Shown here piece by piece: positions 34,094 to 43,964 of a stretch of DNA of 64,000 nucleotides. Under the pieces are notes generated by a model that was not told the origin of the DNA, searched no databases, and saw only the letters and a program-made list of their open reading frames with translations. Position 1 is the stretch's first letter, and each line of letters opens with the position of its first letter. The DNA comes from Planctomycetota bacterium. GTDB taxonomy: Bacteria; Planctomycetota; UBA1135; UBA2386. Location of the stretch: positions 1-64,000 of the forward strand of contig JANQJF010000039.1 of the NCBI GenBank assembly GCA_028281765.1, written 5' to 3'. Made by a program: the position numbers and the translations under genes.

Positions 34094-35134
34094 TTACTCG
34101 GACTTCGGCATGAGCTGCGCGTGCGGCACGACGAACTCGGCGCGCCGCTGACCGAACGTGAGGTGGATCGAGAACGCGTCGTCCTCGGTCTTCGCCATGC
34201 ACGTCAGCGCCTTCGAACCTTCACGAAGAGCGACGAGGTTACCCCGCACTTGGAGCTTTGCCGGTCGTGCCGCAGCGCGTTCGGCGAGACGCTCGAGCTC
34301 CTTGATCTCGTCGCTCGTCTTGTCCGCCCACGCGCGCACGTCCGCCGCGTCGTCGGGGTTCGACTTCAGGTACTCGAGCGTCTGCTCGTAGTTCTGCTTC
34401 GTGTGCTTGAGTCCGCGCTTCGCGTCCGTTGCCGTGAAGTTCTTCATCAGCAGGTGCATGACGTTGCGGTCGTGTTCGCCGTAGAGGTCGTATCGAACGC
34501 CGTCGTGATGCCAAGTGCCGAACAGCAGGCGTTCGCCGGTGGCGACGCGCATGTGCATGCTGCGGGTCGAAGGCAGGTGGAAGAACTCGAATCGGGACGG
34601 CTTGCCGCCGATCTTCGCCTCGACCGAGCTCACCTCGAGCGCCTGGAAGCGCGCGGACAGCGACATCGTGCCCCAGTGCAGCTTGAGCCCGAACTCGTTC
34701 TTGTCCGGAGTCAGGTCGATCGCGAGGGTCTCCTGGGCCTTCTCGTCCGAGGCGAACTCGAACGGCATGACCATCGAGGAAGTCCCAGGCACGAAGATTG
34801 TCGGCCCGCGGAACAGGAGCAGGCGCCAGTTCGATGGCCCCTGATAGCGCGCCGACATCCGGTAGTCGCCGGGCGGGATCGTCGCGTCGCCGCACATCAG
34901 CGGGGCGTCAGTCTTGAGCTCCGCGGCCCATCCCGCGCTCATGCGCCAGACGTCGCCCATCTCTAGGCTGGTCTCGGGCTCGCGTCCGCGAAGTTCGGTC
35001 GGGGCGTAGGTGATCGTGACTTTGCCGGCGGGCAGCATCGTCGACTTCTCGACCCGCTGCTGCCCGACGAGCGTCGTCGCGCAGAGGGTCGTGAAGACGA
35101 GTACGAATCGAAGCGGGATCATGGCCACGATCAT
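34094..35134 (-). CDS. Exported DUF2911-like protein
   Basis: 346 aa with a signal peptide (RFVLVFTTLCATTLVG). The region WRMSAGWAAELKTDAPLMCGDATIPPGDYRMSA matches the DUF2911 pattern, in which a Trp-x-x-Gly start is followed by a Thr-rich strand and an AGxY turn. A Lys/Glu-rich helical part follows (residues 255-300). The function of DUF2911 is unknown. An in-frame ATG at 35122 is an equally possible start. It is in an operon with the pentaheme cytochrome gene. Confidence 0.78.
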   Translation of the reverse strand: MIVAMIPLRFVLVFTTLCATTLVGQQRVEKSTMLPAGKVTITYAPTELRGREPETSLEMGDVWRMSAGWAAELKTDAPLMCGDATIPPGDYRMSARYQGPSNWRLLLFRGPTIFVPGTSSMVMPFEFASDEKAQETLAIDLTPDKNEFGLKLHWGTMSLSARFQALEVSSVEAKIGGKPSRFEFFHLPSTRSMHMRVATGERLLFGTWHHDGVRYDLYGEHDRNVMHLLMKNFTATDAKRGLKHTKQNYEQTLEYLKSNPDDAADVRAWADKTSDEIKELERLAERAAARPAKLQVRGNLVALREGSKALTCMAKTEDDAFSIHLTFGQRRAEFVVPHAQLMPKSE

Positions 35135-35173
35135 AGCGACGCAAATCCCGTGGCCGGCCCCGGCCTGAACTTC

Positions 35174-36208
35174 CTAGCGAATCGGGACGTAGTGCAGCGT
35201 CCGTCCGCCCTCACCCCCGAGGATCCGAGGCGCCAGCCCGAGGAACGGGTCCTGGAGCGGAATCTCGAGGACCTTCTCGAAGAGAGCGTGAGCCAGATTC
35301 GTCGGAGTGACCGGTCGAGGTTGTGCGGCCATCAGCGCGTGAGCGAGGGGGTAGCGGAAGCGGCGGTTGTTCCTGGTGTCGGACTGCAGCGCGGTGACGT
35401 CCGTGAGCGCTGCGGGCTTTCTCGAAGTCACGGCCGGAGTCTTGGACAGGATGGGCTGCTCCACGCGACGCTTCACCTGGATGGCTTCGCGATCGCGCTG
35501 CGGATCGGTGCTCTCGGCGGGTCGGTGCTTCGCCGCCTCGATGCGGGCGAGCGCCTGCTCGTGGTAGCGGGTCACCGCGGCGTGCCGGTCTTCCTCTCGA
35601 CCGAGTGCGCGGGCCGCGCCGACCGCCTGCTTCGCTCGCCGCAGGAATTCGCCGCTGTCGACGAGTCCCGGTTGGACGTCGAAGGCGACGCCGTCGGAGA
35701 AGCAGAACCAGGTCGCGATGTTGCCGAGCATCGTGCGCTCGAGCGTCGTGCCGTCACCGAAGTCGATGTAGACCTTCGGGACTTTGCGCACGCTCGTCCA
35801 CGCGCACTCGAAGTGTTCGTTCAGGTAGTCGGCGACGGTCGGTTGCGAGAAGTTCACGCTCCTCGCGATACGCGCGTTCGTTCAACAGAACTCGTCGTCG
35901 AGCTGGCCGAGTAGCTGGAACACGAGCACGGGTTTGCCGGACGTGCGGGCCGCGACGACGGCTTCGTATTCGTTTCGGTGCCACCGGACCATGCCGGGCG
36001 CGACCTTCTTCGACGGCTGCGCGCTCGGTGCGAGGCGATGCTTGTAGGGGCTCTCGACGCCGGACTTCGAAAGCGCCATCAGCGGCTGCTGGAGAAGCAC
36101 CATGTCCTTCGGATTGTGGTGCTGGGGGGGACGCGGGAGCGCGTCGTGAATCTGCTGGGCGGGCATGGTCGCGCCGACGAGCAGGAACGGGAACGTGAAT
36201 CGGATCAT
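35174..36208 (-). CDS. Exported thioredoxin-fold protein with in-frame TGA (candidate selenoprotein)
   Basis: One reading frame on the minus strand from the ATG at 36208 to 35174, interrupted only by TGA at 35884-35882, which would be codon 109 of 345. A signal peptide (MIRFTFPFLLVGATMPAQ) precedes a linker. A thioredoxin-type strand follows, GKPVLVFQLLGQLDDEFC, then TGA, then TNARIARSVNFSQPTVADYL and VPKVYIDFGDG...GNIATWFC. The TGA therefore follows Cys108 directly, where a redox Cys pair would be expected. Codon use after the TGA is as GC3-rich as before it, so the second half still looks translated. If TGA is a true stop, these would be two fragments (35885-36208 and 35174-35881) of a broken gene. 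No selA/B/C/D gene is in the window. The gene is 39 nt upstream of the DUF2911-like gene on the same strand. Confidence 0.6.
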
Positions 36209-36329
36209 GTGTTGCTCTCTCGATTTCTCGAGGTTGACGAAGAGCAACCCGCGTGCCGCGCCCGATTCCACGCGCGTTCGGTCGTTTGGTGTATCCGATC
36301 CGATACGGGCGCACGCTCGATCGGATACG

Positions 36330-37648
<1,319 letters not shown>

Positions 37649-37652
<4 letters not shown>

Positions 37653-39343
37653 GGCTTCTGCAGGTCGAGACGAACGACTCCGCCCTGTCGCTGTTCTACT
37701 CGAATGTTGCCGCCGTGCAGCTCGACGAGGTGCCGCACGATCGAGAGGCCGAGTCCGGAACCCGGGTTCTTCACGCCGTCGCGCTCGCCTTGCACGAACG
37801 CCGCAAACGGGTTCTCGACGGTGAATCCGGGCCCCTGGTCGGTCACGCACAGCGAGGCGCCGTCGATGTCGACCGTCACCGTGCCACCGTCCGGCGAGAA
37901 CTTCACGGCGTTGTCGAGCAGGTTCACGAGCATGCGATGCAGCTGCTCGGGATCTGCGAGCGCGCGCCCGGTTCCCGTGACTTCGATCGTGATCTGTCGG
38001 CTTTCCGCGATCGGCGCGAGTGTCGATGCGGCGTCGCGAGCGACCGCGGCGAGTTCGCATTCGACGAGCGCGACGGACTCCGCGCCGGCTTCGAGGCGCG
38101 CGAGAGCGAGCGCGTCGCGGACCATGCGCTCGAGTCGCTGGATCCCGGTGGCAACGCGTTCGAGCGCCTGACGCTGTCGCGGTTCGATGTCGCCGACTAC
38201 GCCGTCGAGCACGTTGGCGAGCGACATCTGCATCGACGTCAGGGGTGTCCGCAGTTCGTGTGAGACGGTGCCGAGGAAGCTCGATTTGGCCGAGTCGAGC
38301 TTCTCGAGCGCCGCCGCCATCTTGTCGAACGCGTTGCCGAGCTTGCCGATCTCGTCGCCGCGCTGCAGCTCGACGCGTGCCCCGAGGTCACCGCTCTCCA
38401 TCCGATTCGCGGCTCCTGTCAGGGTGCGGATCGGCCGCACGAGCCACGCCGCGCAGAGGAACGACAGCACGATCGCGATCGCGATTGCGACCCCGGTCCA
38501 CCGGATCGCCTGCGTGCGGACTTCGCGTGCGGCCGCGAGAGCCAGGTCACGCGGCTCGGCGATTGTGAACGTCCATCCGAACTCTTCGACCGGCTCGACG
38601 ACGCTGTGCTCGAACGCCGTCTTCTCGCCGATCGCCACGACGGTTTTTCCTTCTCGGTCGAGTAGCTCGATGCGTCGCGTGTCGCTCGCGACCGGGTGCA
38701 ACAGCTCTTCGAGCACGCGGATGTCGAGATAGGCGACGAGGGCTCCGCTCGGACGCTCGTTCTGACTGACCGGCGCCGAAACCTGCAGCGCTGGAAAACC
38801 GAAGTGCTCGTTCACGACCGGCGACACCACGGGCTCGCCCGTGTTGAGCGGAGTGTTGACGAGCGCGTTGTTGATGTTGAAGTCGTTGGCGCGCGATTGC
38901 ACGGCTTCGAAGTCGGGCGTGAGCTGCTGCGCGCGCTCGACCTCGACCGTAGCCACCTGGCTGACGAGCTCCGGATTCGCGCGGTTGTTGTAGAAATGGA
39001 TGTCGAGGTAGAGATCGGCCGGTTCGACGAGGCCGTTGACGTTGTCGATGACCTTGTCGCGAAACGCGAAGTTCGAAGCGATCTGGGGGGCGACGCCGGT
39101 CGTGCGTTCACCGAGGAGGCGGCCGACGGTGCTGAGCTTGCCTTGGCCCCGGGCGATCCAACCGTCGACGAGCGATTCGCCGAGATTCGCGAGCGAGCGA
39201 AGCTGCTGGTCGGCGTCCGAGCGCGCGCGTTCTTCGAGGAGGCCGGCGGTGATCCAACCGGCGCCGATCAGGGGCACAACGCTGGCGAGCAAGAACACGC
39301 CGACGAGTCGGAACCAGAGTCTGGAGCGCAGCGCTGCGAGCAT
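37649..39343 (-). CDS. Sensor histidine kinase
   Basis: 564 aa from the ATG at 39343. A membrane segment at about 9-30 and another at about 283-302 enclose an extracytoplasmic sensor domain of about 250 residues, probably of the dCache type. A HAMP domain follows, then a HisKA dimerisation domain with phosphoacceptor His362 in GTVSHELRTPLTS. The HATPase domain has the N box (LHRMLVNLLDNAVKFSPDGG), G1 box (VTDQGPGF) and G2 box (GSGLGLSIVRHLVELHGG). It pairs with the overlapping NtrC-type regulator. The signal is unknown. Confidence 0.94.
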
Positions 39344-39398
39344 CGGCCTGCACACTAGCAAGCCCCGTGCCGGATCTCAGCAAGCCGCGTGCCAGATC

Positions 39399-40388
39399 TC
39401 AGGAGGATAGCCCGTGCTCGGTCAGGACGGCCGTCACGATCGGGATCAGGTGCTCGGCCAGAGTCCGATTCGCGTAGCCGGCGAAGCCGACGTTGGTCGT
39501 CGTGTCGAGCGGGGCGTCGAGCGGTCCCCCGAGCGGACTCGTCACGACGCAGCCCGCCTCCGTCGCGACGAGCGCCGTGCACAGGTCGTACGGCCGGGAG
39601 CACAGGGTGTCGGCGTGGCCGAGCGAGCGATGCACGAGCGGGCGCATGTCGAGCACGAACCGATCCCGCCCGAGTGCGAGTTCGGCGAGCTGGCCGCCCG
39701 ACGAGATGTACTGGTCGGTGTAGACCTCGGCCTTGCCTTCGGTCCAGCCACCGAGCGACCGCGCGAAGATCTCCTCTTCGATCCGCGAGGTCAGCTCCTT
39801 GCCGCCTTGGAAGAAGTTGGCGACGGTCGCGAAGCCGTGGCGAATGTGCGTCTCCTGCGACGGCTGCAGTGGCAGCTCCGACCGCGTACCGGACGCGAGA
39901 TCCTCGCGGATGCGGCTCGTGCCTTGCCCGCGCGTTGCGACGAGCGTCTCGGCGATGTTCTGCCGCGTCGTCGGTAGCTCGGTCATAACCGCGATCTCGA
40001 CGGTCGACAGCATCGTGTCGTCGCCAAGCTCGGGCGCGACCGCCGCGAGACTCCACGCGCTGCGCTTGTCGTACATGAGCCCACGCGTCCCATCGATCGG
40101 GTCGACGATGACGCGCGTCGTGGGATCACCGGCCCCGAATCGCCGGCCCTCGGGTTCGAGGCCCTCTGCCACGACGACGAACGACGTGTTCCGACTCCAC
40201 TCTTCGCAACAGGCGAGCAGCACGTCCTCGGCATCGACATCGATCCCGAAGATCGTATCGCCGTCGTCGTCCCGCACCTGCCGGCTCTGCGCGTCGAGAT
40301 CCTGCGCGGCCATCGTCTTGCGGAGCACGTCGCGCACGCGGCGTTGCAGGTCGACGAGCCGATCGCCCCAGCGCGGGTCGCAGCTCAC
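39399..40388 (-). CDS. Inositol monophosphatase-family protein
   Basis: 329 aa with a GTG start. The IMPase motif RVIVDPIDGTRGLMY is conserved (DPxDGT), and an upstream acidic site FGIDVDAED is present. The downstream motif, normally WDxAAG, is replaced by RPYDLCTALVATEAG, with the Asp kept. It probably is a Mg2+-dependent sugar- or inositol-phosphatase with changed specificity. The start overlaps the hydrolase gene stop by 4 nt, so the two are coupled. Confidence 0.82.
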   Translation of the reverse strand: MSCDPRWGDRLVDLQRRVRDVLRKTMAAQDLDAQSRQVRDDDGDTIFGIDVDAEDVLLACCEEWSRNTSFVVVAEGLEPEGRRFGAGDPTTRVIVDPIDGTRGLMYDKRSAWSLAAVAPELGDDTMLSTVEIAVMTELPTTRQNIAETLVATRGQGTSRIREDLASGTRSELPLQPSQETHIRHGFATVANFFQGGKELTSRIEEEIFARSLGGWTEGKAEVYTDQYISSGGQLAELALGRDRFVLDMRPLVHRSLGHADTLCSRPYDLCTALVATEAGCVVTSPLGGPLDAPLDTTTNVGFAGYANRTLAEHLIPIVTAVLTEHGLSS

Positions 40389-42202
40389 GGCGTGCCGCCG
40401 GGTTCGGCCGCCGGCTGCTCTTCCAGCGCGTCGCGCAGGATGCGTCGGACTTCTGCCGATGCTCTCGGATCGAAGTGGACACCGTGGTCGGCCTCGTGGA
40501 TCACGAGTTCGGACGCGGCCCCGTCCAGCCTCGAACTCGAGTAGGGCACGATTCCGTCCGTCCAGTCCTCGCTCTTCTGGCTCCCGCTCACGTTGCCCAT
40601 GATGCTGTGGTACGCGGTCGCCGGTGCGAGAGGTAGCGTGGCGAGCGACCGCATGACCGGGTGTAGTCCCGACAGCTCGTCGACGCTCGTCGGGATCTCG
40701 ACCTGAACACCGGTGCGACTGCGCACGCGATCGACGAACTTGCGCAGCTTCTTCGGCGCATACATCAGCGAGGAGCCGAGACGTCCGATCCAGCTGTCCG
40801 CGAGATCGCTGCCTCGGTGCGGCGCCGCGATGAAGATGGCGCGTTTCACGTAGGGAAGCGGCTTCCAGAAGTAGAGACGGCGCGCGAGCTTCTCATCCTG
40901 ATCGTCGAGCTGCGTGGCGATCGCACTGAACGGTCGGTCGAACAGCGTGTTCCAGATCGAGTCGCCGGTGGTCAGCAGCGCCATCCGCGTGAGCAGGCCA
41001 CCCATGCTGTGACCGATCAGCAGCACCTCTTGGGAGGCGTAGTCGTCACCCTCGGGGTCGAGGTCCTTACGCGCTTGCTCGAGCGTTTCGCGCAGCAGTC
41101 GGGCGTTCTCCAGCAGCGGCGCGCCGGTGGCGTACATGTAGTGCCACACTTGGTAGCGCGTGTTGAGCGTCGGATCACCGAACACATCGTTCGTCAGATC
41201 GCGCCAGGTCAACGGGCTCGCCCAGAGACCGTGCACCATCACGATCGGCTGCCGCGACGGGTCGTAGTCCTCGAGCAGGAACAGTCCGCCGTGATCGTCG
41301 ACCGTCGCGTAGAAGAAGCTGCGGTTCTCGTACTCGTGCAGATTGGCTTGCGCGAGAAGGTAGCCGAACGGCGCCGTGAAGTCGGCCGCGAGCGGCACGG
41401 TGACCCCCGGATGGACCTCGATGCGCGGTGTCGTGCGCGGATCGAAGAAGCGCAACGTGCCGCGCTTGTCGCCGTCCTTCGACGGAAAGAGGACGACGGT
41501 CGCGGCGCGCGTGACCGCCTCGGGCGTCAGGTGCGAACGATCGGGAGGTAGTCCGCGTGAGCCGTCTCTCTGAACGACGAGCGGAACGCCGACCCCGGGT
41601 CGACGGTGTCGGTTGCGCAGTCCGGTGAAGCGCAGCGTGTCCGCACACACCCAGCGATCGAAGTCTTCGAGCTCCCAGTGCGTCGATGCCTGCCAGTCGA
41701 CCTCGAGTTCGAATTCCGTGTAGAGACGCCCGACGAGCGTCGGCAGGTCGGGCGCGGCATCGATACAGCGCTGGAGGAAGCGCGTGAGCGCGTAGTCGTA
41801 CGCTTCGAGCGCCCGGTTGCGGATCGGGTCGACCGTCAGGTCGTCGTCCCCGGGACAGCCGAACGCCCGGGCCGCCTCGCACGCCGAAGTCAGATAGTCG
41901 TCCGCGGCGAGCTTCGGATTCCGGCACCCCCGCCGGAACAGCAGCTCGGCCCGCGCCATCCACCGCTCTCGATCCGTGATGCTGCGGACCGGCTTCGCGA
42001 GAGCATCGATCGCCACATCATGCTCGTCGATCGCGAGCCCGAGCTTGTCGAGCAGCGCCAGCGTGCAGTCACTGAGACCGCGCCCGTCATAAGCGCTGAT
42101 CTGGTGCGCCCGCACGACCTCCGTGAGCTCGACATCGACGAGCTCGACGGGGTTACCGGCACAAGCGGCGAGGAACGGTAGGACCAGGGCCAACGGTCTC
42201 AT
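40385..42202 (-). CDS. Lipoprotein with alpha/beta-hydrolase (lipase-like) domain
   Basis: 605 aa from the ATG at 42202. The lipoprotein signal is MRPLALVLPFLAAC, with Cys14. The first 300 residues are helical and unassigned. From about 305 a lipase-like alpha/beta-hydrolase domain begins: oxyanion motif VMVHGLWASPLTW, nucleophile elbow IGHSMGGLL, then IAAPHRGSDLAD. The catalytic His is likely in EADHGVHFDP. It is anchored outside the cytoplasm and probably hydrolyses lipids or esters. It is coupled with the IMPase-like gene. Confidence 0.85.
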   Translation of the reverse strand: MRPLALVLPFLAACAGNPVELVDVELTEVVRAHQISAYDGRGLSDCTLALLDKLGLAIDEHDVAIDALAKPVRSITDRERWMARAELLFRRGCRNPKLAADDYLTSACEAARAFGCPGDDDLTVDPIRNRALEAYDYALTRFLQRCIDAAPDLPTLVGRLYTEFELEVDWQASTHWELEDFDRWVCADTLRFTGLRNRHRRPGVGVPLVVQRDGSRGLPPDRSHLTPEAVTRAATVVLFPSKDGDKRGTLRFFDPRTTPRIEVHPGVTVPLAADFTAPFGYLLAQANLHEYENRSFFYATVDDHGGLFLLEDYDPSRQPIVMVHGLWASPLTWRDLTNDVFGDPTLNTRYQVWHYMYATGAPLLENARLLRETLEQARKDLDPEGDDYASQEVLLIGHSMGGLLTRMALLTTGDSIWNTLFDRPFSAIATQLDDQDEKLARRLYFWKPLPYVKRAIFIAAPHRGSDLADSWIGRLGSSLMYAPKKLRKFVDRVRSRTGVQVEIPTSVDELSGLHPVMRSLATLPLAPATAYHSIMGNVSGSQKSEDWTDGIVPYSSSRLDGAASELVIHEADHGVHFDPRASAEVRRILRDALEEQPAAEPGGTP

Positions 42203-42284
42203 GCCGAAACCATACGACACGGGGCAAGCCCGGTTCACCGTACTGGCGGGATCGGGGTCCGGGTCCCTGGCCCTGGGTGCCCGT

Positions 42285-42549
42285 GGACTCGCAGTGCTCC
42301 ACCGCAAAGCGCGGGGGCGCACCGAGCGGGTTGGACCCTTTGCCGCGCCAACGGCGCGTGAGGGTCGCGCAAGGACTCGCAGTGCCCCAGCGCGAAGCGC
42401 GGGGGCACACCGAGTCCTGCAGGACCCACATTGCCGCGCCTATGGCGCGCGTTGCCCGGGCGCGTGGACTCGCAGTGCCCCGGCGCGAAGCGCAGGGGCA
42501 CACCGAGTCCTGCAGGCCCCACATTCCCGCGCCTACGGCGCGGGAATTT
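42285..42549. repeat. Three imperfect ~90-bp tandem units in the tRNA trailer region
   Basis: Units begin at 42285, 42373 and 42466, each with GGACTCGCAGTG. Each unit can fold into a long hairpin in which GGACTCG pairs with CGAGTCC and GTGCCCC with GGGGCAC around a CGCGAAGCGCG tip; unit 1 is the most decayed. Units 2 and 3 also carry, in inverted orientation, the last 17 nt of the adjacent tRNA (exact at 42411-42427, one mismatch at 42504-42520) plus about 12 nt of its 3' flank. The arms 42504-42533 and 42537-42566 form a 30-bp inverted repeat with two mismatches, and the second arm enters the tRNA gene. Confidence 0.85.
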
Positions 42550-42622
42550 GGGTCCTGCAGGACTCGAACCTGCAACCAACCGGGTATGAGCCGGCGGCTC
42601 TAACCAATTGAGCTAAGGACCC
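42549..42622 (-). tRNA. tRNA with CAT anticodon (elongator Met or Ile2)
   Basis: 74 nt. On the minus strand: acceptor stem GGGTCCT with AGGACCC, D-arm GCTC...GAGC, anticodon stem GCCGG/CCGGT with loop CTCATAC (anticodon CAT). A T-arm GCAGG-TTCGAGT-CCTGC and discriminator A at 42549 complete it. No CCA is encoded. The 5' TTAGCTCA and TTGGT variable region look like both Met and Ile2 (lysidine-modified CAT) tRNAs, so the amino acid is not certain. The initiator tRNA is unlikely because the anticodon stem lacks the three G-C pairs. Confidence 0.9.
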
Positions 42623-42673
42623 GCGGGGAGCGTCGCATCGTAGCTGTGCTTCCGGCTGCGGGCTACTCCGACC

Positions 42674-43189
42674 TCAACGCCGCGGCAGGAGCTGTCGGAA
42701 TCGCACGTCGTCGCGCACCGAATCGAGGTCGCGCTCGTCTGCGAGCAGTTCCCGGAACTTCTCGTCGAGGCCGCAGGCGATCGTGACTTCTTCGATCGCC
42801 CGGTCGTACGCTCCGCTCAGCGCGAGGTAGCAGCCGAGGTTGAAGTGGCCGATCGCGCAGCGGCCGGATCGATCGATCAGGCGCTCCATGCACTGGATCG
42901 ACTTCGGCAGGGCGTCGGTGCGCTTGTGGCACCACGCTTCGGTCAGATCGAGCCAGGCGAGGTCGTCTTCGAACGGGCGGATCTCGTCGAGGGCCGCGAG
43001 CGCGTCGTCGTAGCGGTGCAGGTCGATGCAGAGCTGGATGCGGAGCTTGAGCGCAAAGGGCCGAGAGCCGGGTGTCTCGAGCAGCGGCTCGAGCTTCTCG
43101 AGCGCATGTTCGGCACAGCCGAGCTCCATCCAGCCGACGACTTCGATCGCGCGGCGGGCGAGCGACTTGGGGACCTTCGCGATGTCCAC
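42674..43189 (-). CDS. TPR-like helical protein
   Basis: 171 aa with a GTG start. It is entirely helical with three or four TPR-like repeats: GWMELGCAEHALEKLEPLLE, LCIDLHRYDDALAALDEIRP and FNLGCYLALSGAYDRAIEE. There is no signal peptide. It ends in ELLADERDLDSVRDDVRFRQLL, a motif frequent at the end of such proteins. It probably mediates protein contacts. It lies 34 nt after the alpha/beta-hydrolase gene on the same strand. Confidence 0.75.
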   Translation of the reverse strand: MDIAKVPKSLARRAIEVVGWMELGCAEHALEKLEPLLETPGSRPFALKLRIQLCIDLHRYDDALAALDEIRPFEDDLAWLDLTEAWCHKRTDALPKSIQCMERLIDRSGRCAIGHFNLGCYLALSGAYDRAIEEVTIACGLDEKFRELLADERDLDSVRDDVRFRQLLPRR

Positions 43190-43223
43190 GGTCTTCGGAG
43201 TGTCGGGCGCGGCCCGCGGGGGG

Positions 43224-43928
43224 TCAACCGCCGCAGTGGCTCGAGACGAATCGCGTGATGCGGTCGAGCAGTTCGTCGAGATGCGCGTGCAGCGAATGGT
43301 CGCCGTCGGGTGCGACCCAGAGTTCCTTCTCCGCGTGGAGGATCGCGGCGTGTAGGGATTCGCTCCCCGCGACCGGGATCGTCGGGTCGAGTGCGCCGTG
43401 CGCGATCATCACCGGCATCGTCAGGGATTCGGGCAGCTGCCGTTCGTCGAACTGAAGGGCGTCCGCGATCGCTTGCGGTCCGATGTCGATCGAGCACGCC
43501 GGGCCGGGTGCGGCCGTCGCGATCGGGCCCGGTGAGGTGAGCCGCGGCACGATGCCGAGCGCCGGTGCGATCAGCACGAGGCCGCGCACGAGGTCGGGGC
43601 GGCGGGCCCCGGTCCAAGCCGCGATCAGCCCGCCGAGCGAAGAGCCGATGACGACCGCTGGCCCCGACTTTTCGAGGACGGCCACCGCGTCATCGCAGAA
43701 CTGGCTCAGCGTCGCGTCTTCGAGCGAGCCGATCGACTCACCGTGGCCGCGGAAGTCGAAGCGGTACACCGGGTGACCCAGGCGCTCGCCGAGTTCGCGC
43801 ACGCGTTCGGCCTTCGTTCCGGTCCGCGACGATGCGAGGCCGTGCAGGAAGACCCAAGGTAGACCCGTGCCTGGAGAGAAGTCTCCGGCGACGCCGGACT
43901 CCAAGGTGAAGCGCGAGGGGGAAGCCAA
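43224..43928 (-). CDS. Cytoplasmic alpha/beta-hydrolase
   Basis: 234 aa. The start is TTG (43928); there is an in-frame stop a little upstream and no ATG or GTG near the conserved N-terminus. Motifs: VFLHGLASSRTGTK (oxyanion region), RFDFRGHGES, nucleophile elbow VIGSSLGGLIA and a late GDHSLHAHLD with the catalytic His. It is an esterase or peptidase of unknown substrate. The GreA gene lies just upstream, 36 nt away. Confidence 0.85.
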   Translation of the reverse strand: MASPSRFTLESGVAGDFSPGTGLPWVFLHGLASSRTGTKAERVRELGERLGHPVYRFDFRGHGESIGSLEDATLSQFCDDAVAVLEKSGPAVVIGSSLGGLIAAWTGARRPDLVRGLVLIAPALGIVPRLTSPGPIATAAPGPACSIDIGPQAIADALQFDERQLPESLTMPVMIAHGALDPTIPVAGSESLHAAILHAEKELWVAPDGDHSLHAHLDELLDRITRFVSSHCGG

Positions 43929-43964
43929 TCCAACTCTTGGATCGGCACGTCACCCGGTCGCGCT

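Noticed and set aside
40385-42202. Phage or toxin-type lipase
   Set aside because: A lipoprotein signal and a standard alpha/beta-hydrolase plan; no secretion-effector marker such as PAAR, VgrG or an immunity neighbour.
42285-42549. Possible CRISPR array
   Set aside because: Only three units of about 90 bp, diverged over their length, no constant repeat with unique spacers and no cas genes. The palindromic, tRNA-derived structure explains them better.
42549-42622. tRNA as an integration site of a genomic island
   Set aside because: No integrase, no direct repeat of the full tRNA 3' end in the same orientation, and ordinary housekeeping genes on both sides.
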